In this document: positions 11,401-23,465 of the stretch, piece after piece
Layout of the letters: every line of letters starts with the position of its first letter
Position numbering within the stretch: the stretch's first letter is position 1
Position numbers and translations under genes: made by a program
Notes under the pieces: generated by a model
The model's input: the letters and a program-made list of their open reading frames with translations, nothing else
Databases searched by the model: none
Told to the model about the DNA's origin: nothing
Source of the DNA: Ariolimax columbianus
Lineage: Eukaryota; Mollusca; Gastropoda; Stylommatophora; Arionidae
Assembly (NCBI GenBank): GCA_036924085.1
Contig: JAVGWX010000007.1
Coordinates: forward strand, 105,020,428-105,084,427
Reading direction: 5' to 3'
DNA: 64,000 nt

Positions 11401-14132
11401 GAGACAGTAGAATCTAGGTTTGTTTGAGACAGTAGAATCTAGGTGAGGTTTGTTTGAGACAGTAGAATCTAGGTTTGTTTGAGACAGTAGAATCTAGGTG
11501 AGGTTTGTTTGAGACAGTAGAATCTAGGTTTGTTTGAGACAGTAGAATCTAGGTTGGTTTGAGACAGTAGAATCTAGGTTTGTTTGAGACAGTAGAATCT
11601 AGGTGAGGTTTGTTTGAGACAGTAGAATCTAGGTGAGGTTTGTTTGAGACAGTAGAATCTAGGTTAGGTTTGAGACAGTAGAATCTAGGTGAGGTTTGTT
11701 TGAGACAGTAGAATCTAGGTGAGGTTTGTTTGAGACAGTAGAATCTAGGTGAGGTTTGTTTGAGACAGTAGAATCTAGGTTAGGTTTGAGACAGTAGAAT
11801 CTAGGTTTGTTTGAGACAGTAGAATCTAGGTGAGGTTTGTTTGAGACAGTAGAATCTAGGTGAGGTTTGAGACAGTAGAATCTAGGTGAGGTTTGAGACA
11901 GTAGAATCTAGGTGAGGTTTGTTTGAGACAGTAGAATCTAGGTTTGTTTGAGACAGTAGAATCTAGGTGAGGTTTGAGACAGTAGAATCTAGGTTTGTTT
12001 GAGACAGTAGAATCTAGGTTTGTTTGAGACAGTAGAATCTAGGTGAGGTTTGTTTGAGACAGTAGAATCTAGGTGAGGTTTGAGACAGTAGAATCTAGGT
12101 GAGGTTTGTTTGAGACAGTAGATTCTAGGTGAGGTTTGTTTGAGACAGTAGAATCTAGGTGAGGTTTGTTTGAGACAGTAGAATCTAGGTGAGGTTTGTT
12201 TGAGACAGTAGAATCTAGGTGAGGTTTGTTTGAGACGGTAGAATCTAGGTTTGTTTGAGACAGTAGAATCTAGGTGAGGTTTGTTTGAGACAGTAGAATC
12301 TAGGTGAGGTTTGAGACAGTAGATTCTAGGTGAGGTTTGTTTGAGACAGTAGAATCTAGGTGAGGTTTGAGACAGTAGAATCTAGGTGAGGTTTGTTTGA
12401 GACAGTAGATTCTAGGTGAGGTTTGTTTGAGACAGTAGAATCTAGGTGAGGTTTGTTTGAGACAGTAGAATCTAGGTTTGTTTGAGACAGTAGAATCTAG
12501 TTTAGGTTTGTTTGAGACAGTAGAATCTAGGTGAGGTTTGTTTGAGACAGTAGAATCTAGGTGAGGTTTGTTTGAGACAGTAGAATCTAGGTGAGGTTTG
12601 AGACAGTAGAATCTAGGTTTGTTTGAGACAGTAGAATCTAGGTTTGTTTGAGACAGTAGAATCTAGGTGAGGTTTAAGATAATAGAATCTAGGTGAGGTT
12701 TGTTTGAGACAGTAGAATCTACGTGAGGTTTGATAAAGTAGATTCTAGGTGAGGTTTAAGATAATAGAATCTAGGTGAGGTTTGTTTGAGACAGTAGATT
12801 CTAGGTGAGGTTTGTTTGAGACAGTAGATTCTAGGTGAGGTTTGTTTGAGACAGTAGAATCTAGGTGAGGTTTGAGACAGTAGAATCTAGGTTTGTTTGA
12901 GACAGTAGAATCTAGGTTTGTTTGAGACAGTAGAATCTAGGTGAGGTTTGAGACAGTAGAATCTAGGTTTGTTTGAGACAGTAGAATCTAGGTGAGGTTT
13001 GAGACAGTAGAATCTAGGTGAGGTTTGAGACAGTAGAATCTAGGTGAGGTTTGAGACAGTAGAATCTAGGTTTGTTTGAGACAGTAGAATCTAGGTTTGT
13101 TTGAGACAGGAGAATCTAGGTTTGTTTGAGACAGTAGAATCTAGGTGAGGTTTGAGACAGTAGAATCTAGGTTTGTTTGAGACAGTAGAATCTAGGTGAG
13201 GTTTGTTTGAGACAGTAGAATCTAGGTTTGTTTGAGACAGTAGAATCTAGGTGAGGTTTGTTTGAGACAGTAGAATCTAGGTTTGTTTGAGACAGTAGAA
13301 TCTAGGTGAGGTTTGTTTGAGACAGTAGAATCTAGGTTTGTTTGAGACTAGAATCTAGGTGAGGTTTGTTTGAGACAGTAGAATCTAGGTTTGTTTGAGA
13401 CAGTAGAATCTAGGTTTGTTTGAGACAGTAGAATCTAGGTTTGTTTGAGACAGTAGAATCTAGGTGAGGTTTGTTTGAGACAGTAGAATCTAGGTGAGGT
13501 TTGTTTGAGACAGTAGAATCTAGGTTAGGTTTGAGACAGTAGAATCTAGGTGAGGTTTGTTTGAGACAGTAGAATCTAGGTGAGGTTTGTTTGAGACAGT
13601 AGAATCTAGGTGAGGTTTGTTTGAGACAGTAGAATCTAGGTTAGGTTTGAGACAGTAGAATCTAGGTTTGTTTGAGACAGTAGAATCTAGGTGAGGTTTG
13701 TTTGAGACAGTAGAATCTAGGTTAGGTTTGTTTGAGACAGTAGAATCTAGGTGAGGTTTGAGAATGTAGAATCTAGGTTTGTTTGAGACAGTAGAATCTA
13801 GGTGACGTTTGAGACAGTAGAATCTAGGTGAGGTTTGAGACAGTAGAATCTAGGTGAGGTTTGAGACAGTAGAATCTAGGTTTGTTTGAGACAGTAGAAT
13901 CTAGGTGAGGTTTGAGACAGTAGAATCTAGGTGAGGTTTGAGACAGTAGAATCTAGGTGAGGTTTGAGACAGTAGAATCTAGGTTTGTTTGAGACAGTAG
14001 AATCTAGGTTTGTTTGAGACAGTAGAATCTAGGTTTGTTTGAGACAGTAGAATCTAGGTTAGGTTTGAGACAGTAGAATCTAGGTTTGTTTGAGACAGTA
14101 GAATCTAGGTGAGGTTTGAGACAATAGAATCT
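8491..14132. repeat. Large minisatellite (5.6 kb), 30-bp family with four unit types
   Basis: Units share 'agtagaatctaggt' and differ in the middle: 'gaggtttgtttgagac', 'gaggtttgataaa', 'gaggtttaagataat', and a short form lacking 'gagg'. In 8.5-9.7 kb the types follow one another in recurring order, a higher-order pattern. From about 10.6 kb on the 'gtttgtttgagac' type dominates. Most units contain 'ctaggtgaggt', which resembles a 5' splice site (AG|GTGAGG). Confidence 0.97.
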
Positions 14133-14700
14133 ATGTCTGGAAAATGCCCACTCTTGTCTGGTGAAAGGTTGAAGATGGGAGGGAGGCGATAGAGAGGACA
14201 GAGGGAGGGAGGGAGGTGATAGGACAGACAGAGGGAGGGAGGCAATAGAGAGGACACACAGAGGGAGGGAGGCGATGGTCGTGTAAAGAGGGTAGACAGA
14301 GTGAGGGAGGCGATAGAGAGGACAGACAGAGGGAGGGAGGCGATAGAGAAGACAGACAGAGGGAGGGAGGGGATAGTCGTGTAGAGAGGACAGACAGAGT
14401 GAGGGAGGCGATAGAGAGGACAGACAGAGAGAGGGAGGCGATAGTCATGTAGAGAGGACAGACAGAGAGAGGGAAGCAATAGAGAGGACAGACAGAGAGA
14501 GGGAGGCGATAGTCGTGTAGAGAGGACAGACAGGGAGAGAGGCGATAGTCATGTAGAGAGGCCAGACAGAGGGAGGGAAGAGAGGGGCACAGGTGGTTGT
14601 GAAAAGATGGACAGCCAGATACACAGAGAAGGGGAGAGGGGTAGAGAGCAAAAGAGATTGGAGAGAGGGTGGGGAGAGGGGAGAGAAAGAGTGTTGTCAA
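14133..14700. repeat. Purine-rich minisatellite, ~26-40-bp units
   Basis: Irregular units built on 'gacagacagagggaggga' and 'ggcgatagagagga', nearly all purine on the + strand. The proline/serine/leucine-rich minus-strand ORFs here come from the repeat and are not supported as genes. Confidence 0.9.
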
Positions 14701-14744
14701 TCCAACGATTTATCAAATTTGATGTTACATTTCCTGAACTGACA

Positions 14745-16010
14745 GATCTAACTAGCCAACAAGAGAACAGATCTAACTAGCCAACAAGAGAACAGATCTA
14801 ACTAGCCAACAAGAGGACAGATCTAACTAGCCAACAAGAGGACAGATCTAACTAGCCAACAAGAGGACAGATCTAACTAGCCAACAAGAGAACAGATCTA
14901 ACTAGCCAACAAGAGGACAGATCTAACTAGCCAACAAGAGGACAGATCTAACTAGCCTAGCCAACACGAGAACAGATCTAACTAGCCAACAAGAGAACAT
15001 ATCTAACTAGCCAACAAGAGGACAGATCTAACTAGCCAACACGAGAACAGATCTAACTAGCCAACAAGAGGACAGATCTAACTAGCCTAGCCAACACGAG
15101 AACAGATCTAACTAGCCAACAAGAGAACAGATCTAACTAGCCAACAAGAGGACAGATCTAACTAGCCTAGCCAACACGAGAACAGATCTAACTAGCCAAC
15201 AAGAGGACAGATCTAACTAGCCTAGCCAACACGAGAACAGATCTAACTAGCCAACAAGAGAACAGATCTAACTAGCCAACAAGAGGACAGATCTAACTAG
15301 CCTAGCCAACACGAGAACAGATCTAACTAGCCAACAAGAGAACAGATCTAACTAGCCAACAAGAGGACAGATCTAACTAGCCAACACGAGAACAGATCTA
15401 ACTAGCCAACAAGAGAACAGATCTAACTAGCCAACAAGAGAACAGATCTAACTAGCCAACAAGAGGACAGATCTAACTAGCCAACAAGAGGACAGATCTA
15501 ACTAGCCAACAAGAGAACAGATCTAACTAGCCAACAAGAGGACAGATCTAACTAGCCAACAGAACAAGAGGACAGATCTAACTAGCCAACAAGAGAACAG
15601 ATCTAACTAGCCAACAAGAGAACAGATCTAACTAGCCAACAAGAGAACAGATCTAACTAGCCAACAAGAGGACAGATCTAACTAGCCAACAAGAGAACAG
15701 ATCTAACTAGCCAACAAGAGGACAGATCTAACTAGCCAACAAGAGAACAGATCTAACTAGCCAACAAGAGGACAGATCTAACTAGCCAACAAGAGGACAG
15801 ATCTAACTAGCCAACAGAACAAGAGGACAGATCTAACTAGCCAACAGAACAAGAGGACAGATCTAACTAGCCAACAAGAGAACAGATCTAACTAGCCAAC
15901 AAGAGGACAGATCTAACTAGCCAACAAGAGGACAGATCTAACTAGCCAACAAGAGGACAGGTCTAACTAGCCAACAAGAGGACAGATCCAACTAGCCAAC
16001 AAGAGGACTA
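14745..16010. repeat. Minisatellite, 25-bp unit, ~50 copies
   Basis: Near-identical 'cagatctaactagccaacaa' units with period 25, plus variants carrying 'ctagcctagcc' or 'acagaac' insertions. Each unit holds a BglII-type 'agatct' palindrome. No gene. Confidence 0.97.
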
Positions 16011-16074
16011 ACCAAACATTTGTGTTCACATTCAGTGGATGTATGAATTCAGAGTCATGAGTACATATGAATTC

Positions 16075-16345
16075 ACACAGCCAGACAGATGTTTGTGTTG
16101 ACAGCCAGACAGATGTTTGTGTTGACAGCCAGACAGATGTTTGTGTTGACAGCCAGACAGATGTTTGTGTTGACAGCCAGACAGATGTTTGTGTTGACAG
16201 CCAGACAGATTTTTGTGTTGACAGCCAGACAGATTTTTGTGTTGACAGCCAGACAGATGTTTGTGTTGACAACCAGACAGATGTTTGTGTTGACAGCCAG
16301 ACAGATGTTTCTGTTGACAGCCAGCCAGATGTTTGTGTTGACAGC
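16075..16345. repeat. Minisatellite, 24-bp unit with acceptor-like end, ~11 copies
   Basis: Units of 'cagatgtttgtgttgacagc' type, period 24, end 50 bp before exon B. 'tttgtgttgacag' in each unit resembles the real exon B acceptor 'tttctgttggcag'. Open frames on both strands reflect a period divisible by three. Confidence 0.95.
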
Positions 16346-16395
16346 ACATCGTGTTTGCTGAAGACCAATAAGTTGTTAATTGTTTCTGTTGGCAG

Positions 16396-16444
16396 TACAT
16401 CATGTCAATCGATCGCAGGTTCTTGAATGAAACTCTTCTGACAG
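16396..16444 (+). CDS. KMO: Kynurenine 3-monooxygenase, exon B (49 nt)
   Basis: A small exon of 16 codons plus one base, 'YIMSIDRRFLNETLLT', which follows directly on 'YGTMDQ' of exon A as in human KMO ('YILSVSREN..KDLLT'). The acceptor is 'tttctgttggcag' and the donor 'gtcagt' at 16445. Exon A ends in phase 0 and this exon starts in phase 0. It ends in phase 1, and its last G joins CG of exon C to give Ala. The exon belongs to the substrate and FAD domain of the monooxygenase. It would be missed by ORF finding alone. Confidence 0.92.
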
Positions 16445-16489
16445 GTCAGTCTCTCAGCTTCTGGTAGCTGGGGTATGTCAGTTTGTACT

Positions 16490-16615
16490 CAGTGTCATGT
16501 CAGGTGTATCTCATGTCCTATCAGGTATATCTCATGTCATGTCCGGTGTATCTCATGTCATGTCCGGTGTATCTCATGTCATGTCCGGTGTATCTCATGT
16601 CCTGCCAGATGTAAC
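16490..16615. repeat. Minisatellite, ~21-bp unit, ~6 copies
   Basis: 'ggtgtatctcatgtcatgtc' units beginning about 45 bp after the exon B donor. Confidence 0.9.
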
Positions 16616-16639
16616 TTCCTGCTGAATGTGAAAACCACT

Positions 16640-17755
16640 CATATATCACGACAAACCAAGATCCAGCGAGATTGTCAAGTGAGAATGACTCACACACCAA
16701 GATCCAGCAAGATTGTCAAGTGAGAATGACTCACACACCAAGATCCAGCAAGATTGTCAAGTGAGAATGACTCACAAACCAAGATCCAGCAAGATTGTCA
16801 AGTGAGAATGACTCACAAACCAAGATCCAGCAAGATTGTCAAGTGAGAATGACTCACACACCAAGATCCAGCAAGATTGTCAAGTGAGAATGACTCACAC
16901 ACCAAGATCCAGCAAGATTGTCAAGTGAGAATGACTCACAAACCAAGATCCAGCAAGATTGTCAAGTGAGAATGACTCACAAACCAAGATCCAGCAAGAT
17001 TGTCAAGTGACAATGACTCACAAACCAAGATCCAGCAAGATTGTCAAGTGACAATGACTCACAAACCAAGATCCAGCAAGATTGTCAAGTGACAATGACT
17101 CACAAATCAAGATCCAGCAAGATTGTCAATTGAGAATGACTCACAAACCAAGATCCAGCAAGATTGTCAAGTGAGAATGACTCACAAACCAAGATCCAGC
17201 AAGATTGTCAAGTGAGAATGACTCACAAACTAAGATCCAGCAAGATTGTCAAATGAGAATGACTCACAAACCAAGATCCAGCAAGATTGTCAAGTGAGAA
17301 TGACTCACAAACCAAGATCCAGCAAGATTGTCAAGTGAGAATGACTCACACACCAAGATCCAGCAAGATTGTCAAGGGACAATGACTCACAAACCAAGAT
17401 CCAGCAAGATTGTCAAGTGACAATGACTCACAAACCAAGATCCAGCAAGATTGTCAATTGAGAATGACTCACAAACCAAGATCCAGCAAGATTGTCAAGT
17501 GAGAATGACTCACACACCAAGATCCAGCAAGATTGTCAAGTGAGAATGACTCACAAACTAAGATCCAGCAAGATTGTCAAATGAGAATGACTCACAAACC
17601 AAGATCCAGCAAGATTGTCAAGTGAGAATGACTCACATACCAAGATCCAGCGAGATTGTCAAGTGAGAATGACTCACATACCAAGATCCAGTGAGATTGT
17701 CAAGTGAGAATGACTCACACACCAACATCCAGTGAGATTGTCAAGTGAGAATGAC
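16640..17755. repeat. Minisatellite, 41-bp unit, ~27 copies
   Basis: 'ccaagatccagcaagattgt' followed by 'caagtgagaatgactcaca', with period 41 (16701 and 16742, for example). Variants (gagaatg or caatg, cacacacc or cacaaacc) are interspersed. The last unit runs straight into a retrotransposon fragment. Confidence 0.95.
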
Positions 17756-18680
17756 TCAATGGTGACAACTTCTCTTTGGAGAACTTCAACACATGGCAAA
17801 CAGCCTGATTCTCATAATGTGAGGTTTGGACCAGACACCACCAAAGGGCTGCTTGTTAACATCCACATCAAATCTCTGGAAATCCCTGGCAAAAGCTCAT
17901 GTGGTTGCTCTGATAAGAAAAGAAAATCCCAACATAAACAGAATTTCCAAACAGTGTCGTTACTATGCCAACTATTTCTGGTTTTTGAAAGAATGATCTG
18001 GAATCGTATCGCCCACTCGATAGACAAGAAGCTTATCAAGGAACAAGCAGGTTTCAGTCAGGGAAGTTCACGTTAGTCAATTTTTAACACAACTAATCAA
18101 GGACGGGTATAAATGGAGGAAGACCACATGAATGGCTTTTAATGATCTAAATGCAGCATATGACACAATGAACCACCAGAACCAGCTATATCCTATGACA
18201 CAATAAACCACCAGAACCAGCTATATCCTATGACACAATAAACCACCAGAACCAGCTATATCCTATGACACAATAAACCACCAGAACCAGCTATATCCTA
18301 TGACACAATAAACCACCAGAACCAGCTATATCCTATAACACATGACTGGCCCTAAACAACCTCATCAAATGTCTCCTGCAGCACAGGTGATTCTGTGTCA
18401 CTTTAGAAGGGGAAACAAGACGATGGAACTACAAAAAAACATCCTGGCAAAAGGAAGCTGCCTAGCACCTATGCACAGAAGTGACAAAATTAATGAATAC
18501 TGACAACACAGCAGTAGCTGCCTATGAAAATGATTTTGAAGAGGTTAAGCACAAACTGGCAAGCTGCCTTAATGCCCTATATTACTACACAAATCACCTC
18601 AAACCAAACCCCCAGTAAAACCAAAATATGTGCTTTCCACCTCAGAAAGAAACTATAAATGTCAAGGACAGAAGAATACA
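17756..18680 (+). mobile_element. Non-LTR retrotransposon reverse transcriptase fragment, different family
   Basis: Pieces of an RT read in order with frame changes: 'WKSLAKAHVVALIRKENPNI', then 'VSLLCQLFLVFERMIWNRI', 'LIKEQAGFSQGSS', 'LTQLIKDGY', the motif A-like 'AFNDLNAAYDTMNHQ', a degenerate catalytic segment 'TDNTAVAAYENDFEEV', and 'LYYYTNHLKPNP' with 'KTKICAFHLRK'. These match a jockey/RTE-like RT unlike the RNase H-bearing LINE in this window. It has frameshifts, stops and an internal tandem expansion, so it is dead. The clade is not assigned. Confidence 0.8.
18165..18335. repeat. 35-bp minisatellite formed from RT coding sequence, ~5 copies
   Basis: 'tatgacacaataaaccacca' plus 'gaaccagctatatcc' repeat with period 35 (18184, 18219 and on). 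The first unit is the RT sequence just after motif A ('AAYDTMNHQNQLY'), so this array arose by expansion inside the retrotransposon. Later units have 'taa' where the first has 'tga'. Confidence 0.92.
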
Positions 18681-18682
18681 GT

Positions 18683-19640
18683 ATGATTCTCAATCTCCCG
18701 CTACCAAGCTCTGAACGTTCTCAACCTCCCGCTACCAAGCTCTGAACGTTCTCAACCTCCCGCTACCACGCCCTGAACGTTCTCAATCTCACGCTACCAA
18801 GCCCTGAACGTTCTCAACCTACCGCTACCAAGCTCTGAACGTTCTCAACCTCCCGCTACCAAGCCCTGAACGTTCTCAATCTCCCGCTACCAAGCTCTCA
18901 ACGTTCTCAACCTCCCGCTACCAAGCTCTGAACAGGTCTTTGCAAGTAGCAGAACGTTCTCAACCTCCCGCTACCAAGCCCTGAACGTTCTCAATCTCCC
19001 GCTACCAAGCCCTGAACGTTCTCAACCTACCGCTACCAAGCTCTGAACGTTCTCAACCTCCCGCTACCAAGCCCTGAACGTTCTCAATCTCCCGCTACCA
19101 AGCTCTGAACGTTCTCAATCTCCCGCTACCAAGCCCTGAACGTTCTCAATCTCCCGCTACCAAGCTCTCAACGTTCTCAACCTCCCGCTACCAAGCTCTG
19201 AACGTTCTCAATCTCCCGCTACCAAGCTCTGAACAGGTCTTTGCAAGTAGCAAAACGTTCTCAACCTCCCGCTACCAAGCCCTGAACGTTCTCAATCTCC
19301 CGCTACCAAACCATGAACGTTCTCAACCTACCGCTACCAAGCTCTGAACGTTCTCAACCTCCCGCTACCAAGCCCTGGACGTTCTCAATCTCCCGCTACC
19401 AAGCTCTCAACGTTCTCAACCTCCCGCTACCAAGCCCTGAACGTTCTCAATCTCCCGCTACCAAACCATGAACGTTCTCAACCTACCGCTACCAAGCTCT
19501 GAACGTTCTCAACCTCCCGCTACCAAGCCCTGGACGTTCTCAATCTCCCGCTACCAAGCTCTCAACGTTCTCAACCTCCCGCTACCAAGCTCTGAACGTT
19601 CTCAATCTCCCACTACCAAGCTCTGACCAGGTCTTTGCAA
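18683..19640. repeat. Minisatellite, 31-bp unit, ~30 copies
   Basis: Units 'gaacgttctcaacctcccgc' plus 'taccaagctct', period 31. Longer blocks carrying 'aggtctttgcaagtagcag' recur near 18940, 19240 and 19630, marking a higher-order duplication. The unit resembles the flanking element at 19641 and its relative near 44970. Confidence 0.95.
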
Positions 19641-19740
19641 GTAGCAGAATGTAGTCCGGAGAACAGAGTGCACTGTGTCGCTAGTTTACAGCTTGACTGA
19701 TATGTGTACCGTTCGGTCCGACACATCTGTCTTTGGCAGG
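19641..19740. mobile_element. Fragment of an interspersed element shared with 44970-45100
   Basis: 'tagcagaatgtagtcc' followed by 'gagaac.ga.tgc..tgtgtcg' and 'ttcggtcc.acacatctg' is also present at about 45004-45092. Two related copies in one window indicate a dispersed repeat. I cannot name the family. Confidence 0.6.
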
Positions 19741-19744
19741 ATCT

Positions 19745-19935
19745 CAAATACTACCAGTGGGCTAATTTAAAGTACTTACTGTGAGCTAATCTCAAGTACT
19801 TACTGTGGGCTAATCTCAAGTACTTACTGTGGGCTAATCTCAAGTACTTACTGTGGGCCAATCTCAAGTACTTACTGTGGGCTAATCTCAAGTACGTAAT
19901 GTGGTCCTAACTTAAGTACTAACAATAGATTTATC
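19745..19935. repeat. Minisatellite, 24-bp unit, ~8 copies
   Basis: 'tactgtgggctaatctcaag' units, period 24, decaying at both ends. Confidence 0.9.
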
Positions 19936-19959
19936 TTAAGTACCATATGCTTCATCTCT

Positions 19960-20872
19960 ACCATACTTCCTACATTCTCCCACACGTCCTACATTCTGTA
20001 AAACATTCTCCCACACGTCCTACATTCTCTCACATGTCCTACATTCTGTAAGACATTCTCCCACACGTCATACGCTCTGTAAGACATTCTCTCACATGTC
20101 CTACATTCTGTAAGACATTCTCCCACACGTCCTACACTCTGTTAATCATTCTCCCACACGTCCTACATTCTGTAAGACATTCTCCCACACGTCCTATGTT
20201 CTCCCACACGTCATGCATTCTCCCACATGTCCTACATTCTCCCACACGTCCTACATTCTCCCACACGTCCTACATTCTCCCACATGTCCTACATTCTCCC
20301 ACACGTCCTACATTTTGTAAGACATTCTCCCACACGTCCTACATTCTGTAAGACATTCTCTCACACGTCCTACATTCTGTAAGACAGCTCTCCCACATGT
20401 CCTACATTCTCCCACACGTCCTACATTCTATAAAACATTCTCCCACACGTCCTACATTCTCCCACATGTCCTACATTCTCCCACACGTCCTACATTATGT
20501 AAGACATTCTCCCACACGTCCTTCATTCTCCCACATGTCCTACACTCTGTAAGAAATTCTCTCACATGTCCTACATTATGTAAGACATTCTCCCACACGT
20601 CCTACATTCTGTAAGACATTCTCCCACATGTCCTACACTCTGTAAATCATTCTCCCACATGTCCTACATTCTGTAAGACATTCTCCCACATGTCATACGT
20701 TCTCCCACATGTCCTACATTCTCCCACATGTCCTACATTCTCCCACACGTCATGCATTCTCCCACACGTCCTACATTCTCCCACACGTCCTACATTCTGT
20801 AAGACATTCTCCCACACGTCCTACATCCTCCCACACGTCCTACATTCTCCCACACGTCCTACATTCTGTAAC
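19960..20872. repeat. Minisatellite, 17/30-bp mosaic units
   Basis: 'acattctcccacacgtcct' units alternate with longer ones that include 'acattctgtaag'. The array at 24086 also contains 'acattctgtaag', so the two may share an origin. Confidence 0.92.
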
Positions 20873-21570
20873 AGATCACTTCTATCTAGATGCCACTTTA
20901 ACCAATTTATATTACTGGTCCTATAGCCTACTTATCCCCCTTTTCATGAAATTATTTCCCCTCTCACATGAAACCAAGGAAACTCACACATTTATTCTTT
21001 CAACGTTAAAACATGGTTATTTGTTTATTTGCATAAACTAGTTATTACACAATTATCAATTGATATGTCTATGACAAAACTCTCTCTTCTGAGACTTTCA
21101 GTAATTAACTTGATGGTATCTCCAGTTACCCAGTCCTATCTCTGGTTATTTGTTGTCCCCGATCTCTGTAACAACAGATAAACTAATAAACTAAATGAAC
21201 ATCTTTGGTCTTGTGTTCCTCATCACTGGCGGTATGACTGGCAGCTTCCTTCCGTCTAGTCTCTGCTGTGAAACCAAAGATTTCTCACACGTGTTTTGGA
21301 AAGCTGGTTCGTGGTGTCTCTCTTACACCTAAGTTTATGTTAATGGCACCCAGGCAGACCCCCTCTGACGAATATGAAAGTGACAGCATTCAAAACTGTC
21401 TATGAGACAGTCCTTTAGGTGTCTTGGCCTACACCTTAGGTACTTCTGACATGGACAGTTTCACACTTACTTGAGCCCAGAGCTTCGTCCAGTGGTGACT
21501 AGTGTACATCCTTGAGCTTACAGCACTTCTGCACCCAGTAAGTATTTGTTTGGCTAGACCGAAGTTACCA
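20873..21570. other. Unique intronic sequence, possible old transposon
   Basis: About 700 bp of non-repeated, mostly AT-rich sequence. I see no exon with proper splice sites, no conserved domain and no clear terminal inverted repeats. Confidence 0.5.
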
Positions 21571-22830
21571 CTGCTTAGAGTCTATGCTGCCAGCTCAAGC
21601 CTTCACGTCACTGTCCCTTAGAGTCTATACTGCCAACTCAAGCCTTCATGTCACTGTCCCTTAGAGTCTATGCTGCCAGCTCAAGCCTTCACGTCACTGT
21701 CCCTTAGAGTCTATACTGCCAACTCAAGCCTTCATGTCACTGTCCCTTAGAGTCTATGCTGCCAGCTCAAGCCTTCACGTCACTGTCCCTTAGAGTCTAT
21801 GCTGCCAACTCAAGCCTTCAGGTCGCTGTCCCTTGGAGTCTATGCTGCCAACTCAAACCTTCACGTCACTGTCCCTTGGAGTCTATGCTGCCAACTCAAG
21901 CCTTCACGTCACTGTCCCTTAGAGTCTATGCTGCCAACTCAAGCCTTCACGTCACTGTCCCTTAGAGTCTATGCTGCCAACTCAAGCCTTCACGTCACTG
22001 TCCCTTAGAGTCTATGCTGCCAACTCAAGCCTTCACGTCACTGTCCCTTAGAGTCTATGCTGCCAACTCAAGCCTTCACGTCACTGTCCCTTAGAGTCTA
22101 TGCTGCCAACTCAAGCCTTCAAGTCACTGTCCCTTAGAGTCTATGCTGCCAACTCAAGCCTTCACGTCACTGTCCCTTAGAGTCTATGCTGCCAACTCAA
22201 GCCTTCACGTCACTGTCCCTTAGAGTCTATGCTGCCAGCTCAAGCCTTCACGTCACTGTCCCTTAGAGTCTATGCTGCCAACTCAAGCCTTCAGGTCGCT
22301 GTCCCTTGGAGTCTATGCTGCCAACTCAAACCTTCACGTCACTGTCCCTTGGAGTCTATGCTGCCAACTCAAGCCTTCACGTCACTGTCCCTTAGAGTCT
22401 ATGCTGCCAACTCAAGCCTTCACGTCACTGTCCCTTAGAGTCTATGCTGCCAACTCAAGCCTTCACGTCACTGTCCCTTAGAGTCTATGCTGCCAACTCA
22501 AGCCTTCACGTCACTGTCCCTTAGAGTCTATGCTGCCAACTCAAGCCTTCACGTCACTGTCCCTTAGAGTCTATGCTGCCAACTCAAGCCTTCAAGTCAC
22601 TGTCCCTTAAGAGTCTATGCTGCCAACTCAAGCCTTCACGTCACTGTCCCTTAGAGTCTATGCTGCCAGCTCAAGCCTTCACGTCACTGTCCCTTAGAGT
22701 CTATGCTGCCAACTCAAGCCTTCACGTCACTGTCCCTTAGAGTCTATGCTGCCAGCTCAAGCCTTCACGTCACTGTCCCTTAGAGTCTATGCTGCCAACT
22801 CAAGCTTTCAGGTCGCCGTTCTTGCCCGTT
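21571..22830. repeat. Minisatellite, 43-bp unit, ~29 copies, with 473-bp higher-order repeat
   Basis: 'gagtctatgctgccaactca' plus 'agccttcacgtcactgtccctta' repeats every 43 bp. A block with the rare variants 'ggtcgctgtcccttgg' and 'caaacc' occurs at about 21756 and again at 22229, an offset of 473 bp (11 units). A partial third block starts near 22746. Confidence 0.95.
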
Positions 22831-22969
22831 CTCCGTATCTCACTACAGGATCAGGTTATTGCCATTTCCAACAGGCCAGAGCTGTGACTATGGAAACCTT
22901 ACGTTCCGAACTTTCGTTTGCTGAGGTCAGTCTATTGTCCCTTTCATCAGACAATTAGGTACATCACCT

Positions 22970-23465
22970 ATGAAACTCACAGACCAGCTCTGTCTGGACT
23001 GACTTGTCCCGCCTATAAAACTCACAGTCAGACCTACCGACTAGCTCTATCTGGACTGACCTGTCCCGCCTATGAGTCAGACCTACCGACCAGTTCTGTC
23101 TGGACTGCCTTGCCCCGCCTATGACAGTCAGACCTACCGACCAGTTCTGTCTGGACTGCCTTGCCCCGCCTATGACAGTCAGACCTACCGACCAGTTCTG
23201 TCTGGACTGACTTGTCCCGCCTATGACAGCCAGACCTACCGACCAGCTGTCTGGACTGACTTGTCCCGCCCATGACAGCCAGACCTACCGACCAGCTCTG
23301 TCTGGACTGACTTGTCCCGCCCATGACAGCCAGACCTACCAACCAGCTGTCTGGACTGACTTGTCCCGCCCATGACAGCCAGACCTACCAACCAGCTGTC
23401 TGGACTGACTTGTCCCGCCTATGACAGCCAGACCTACCGACCAGCTCTGTCTGGACTGACTTGTG
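22970..23465. repeat. Minisatellite, ~51-bp unit, ~9 copies
   Basis: 'gactgacttgtcccgcctat' plus 'gacagccagacctaccgacc' and 'agctctgtctg' units with small length variants. Short ORFs on both strands follow the period and are not genes. Confidence 0.92.
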
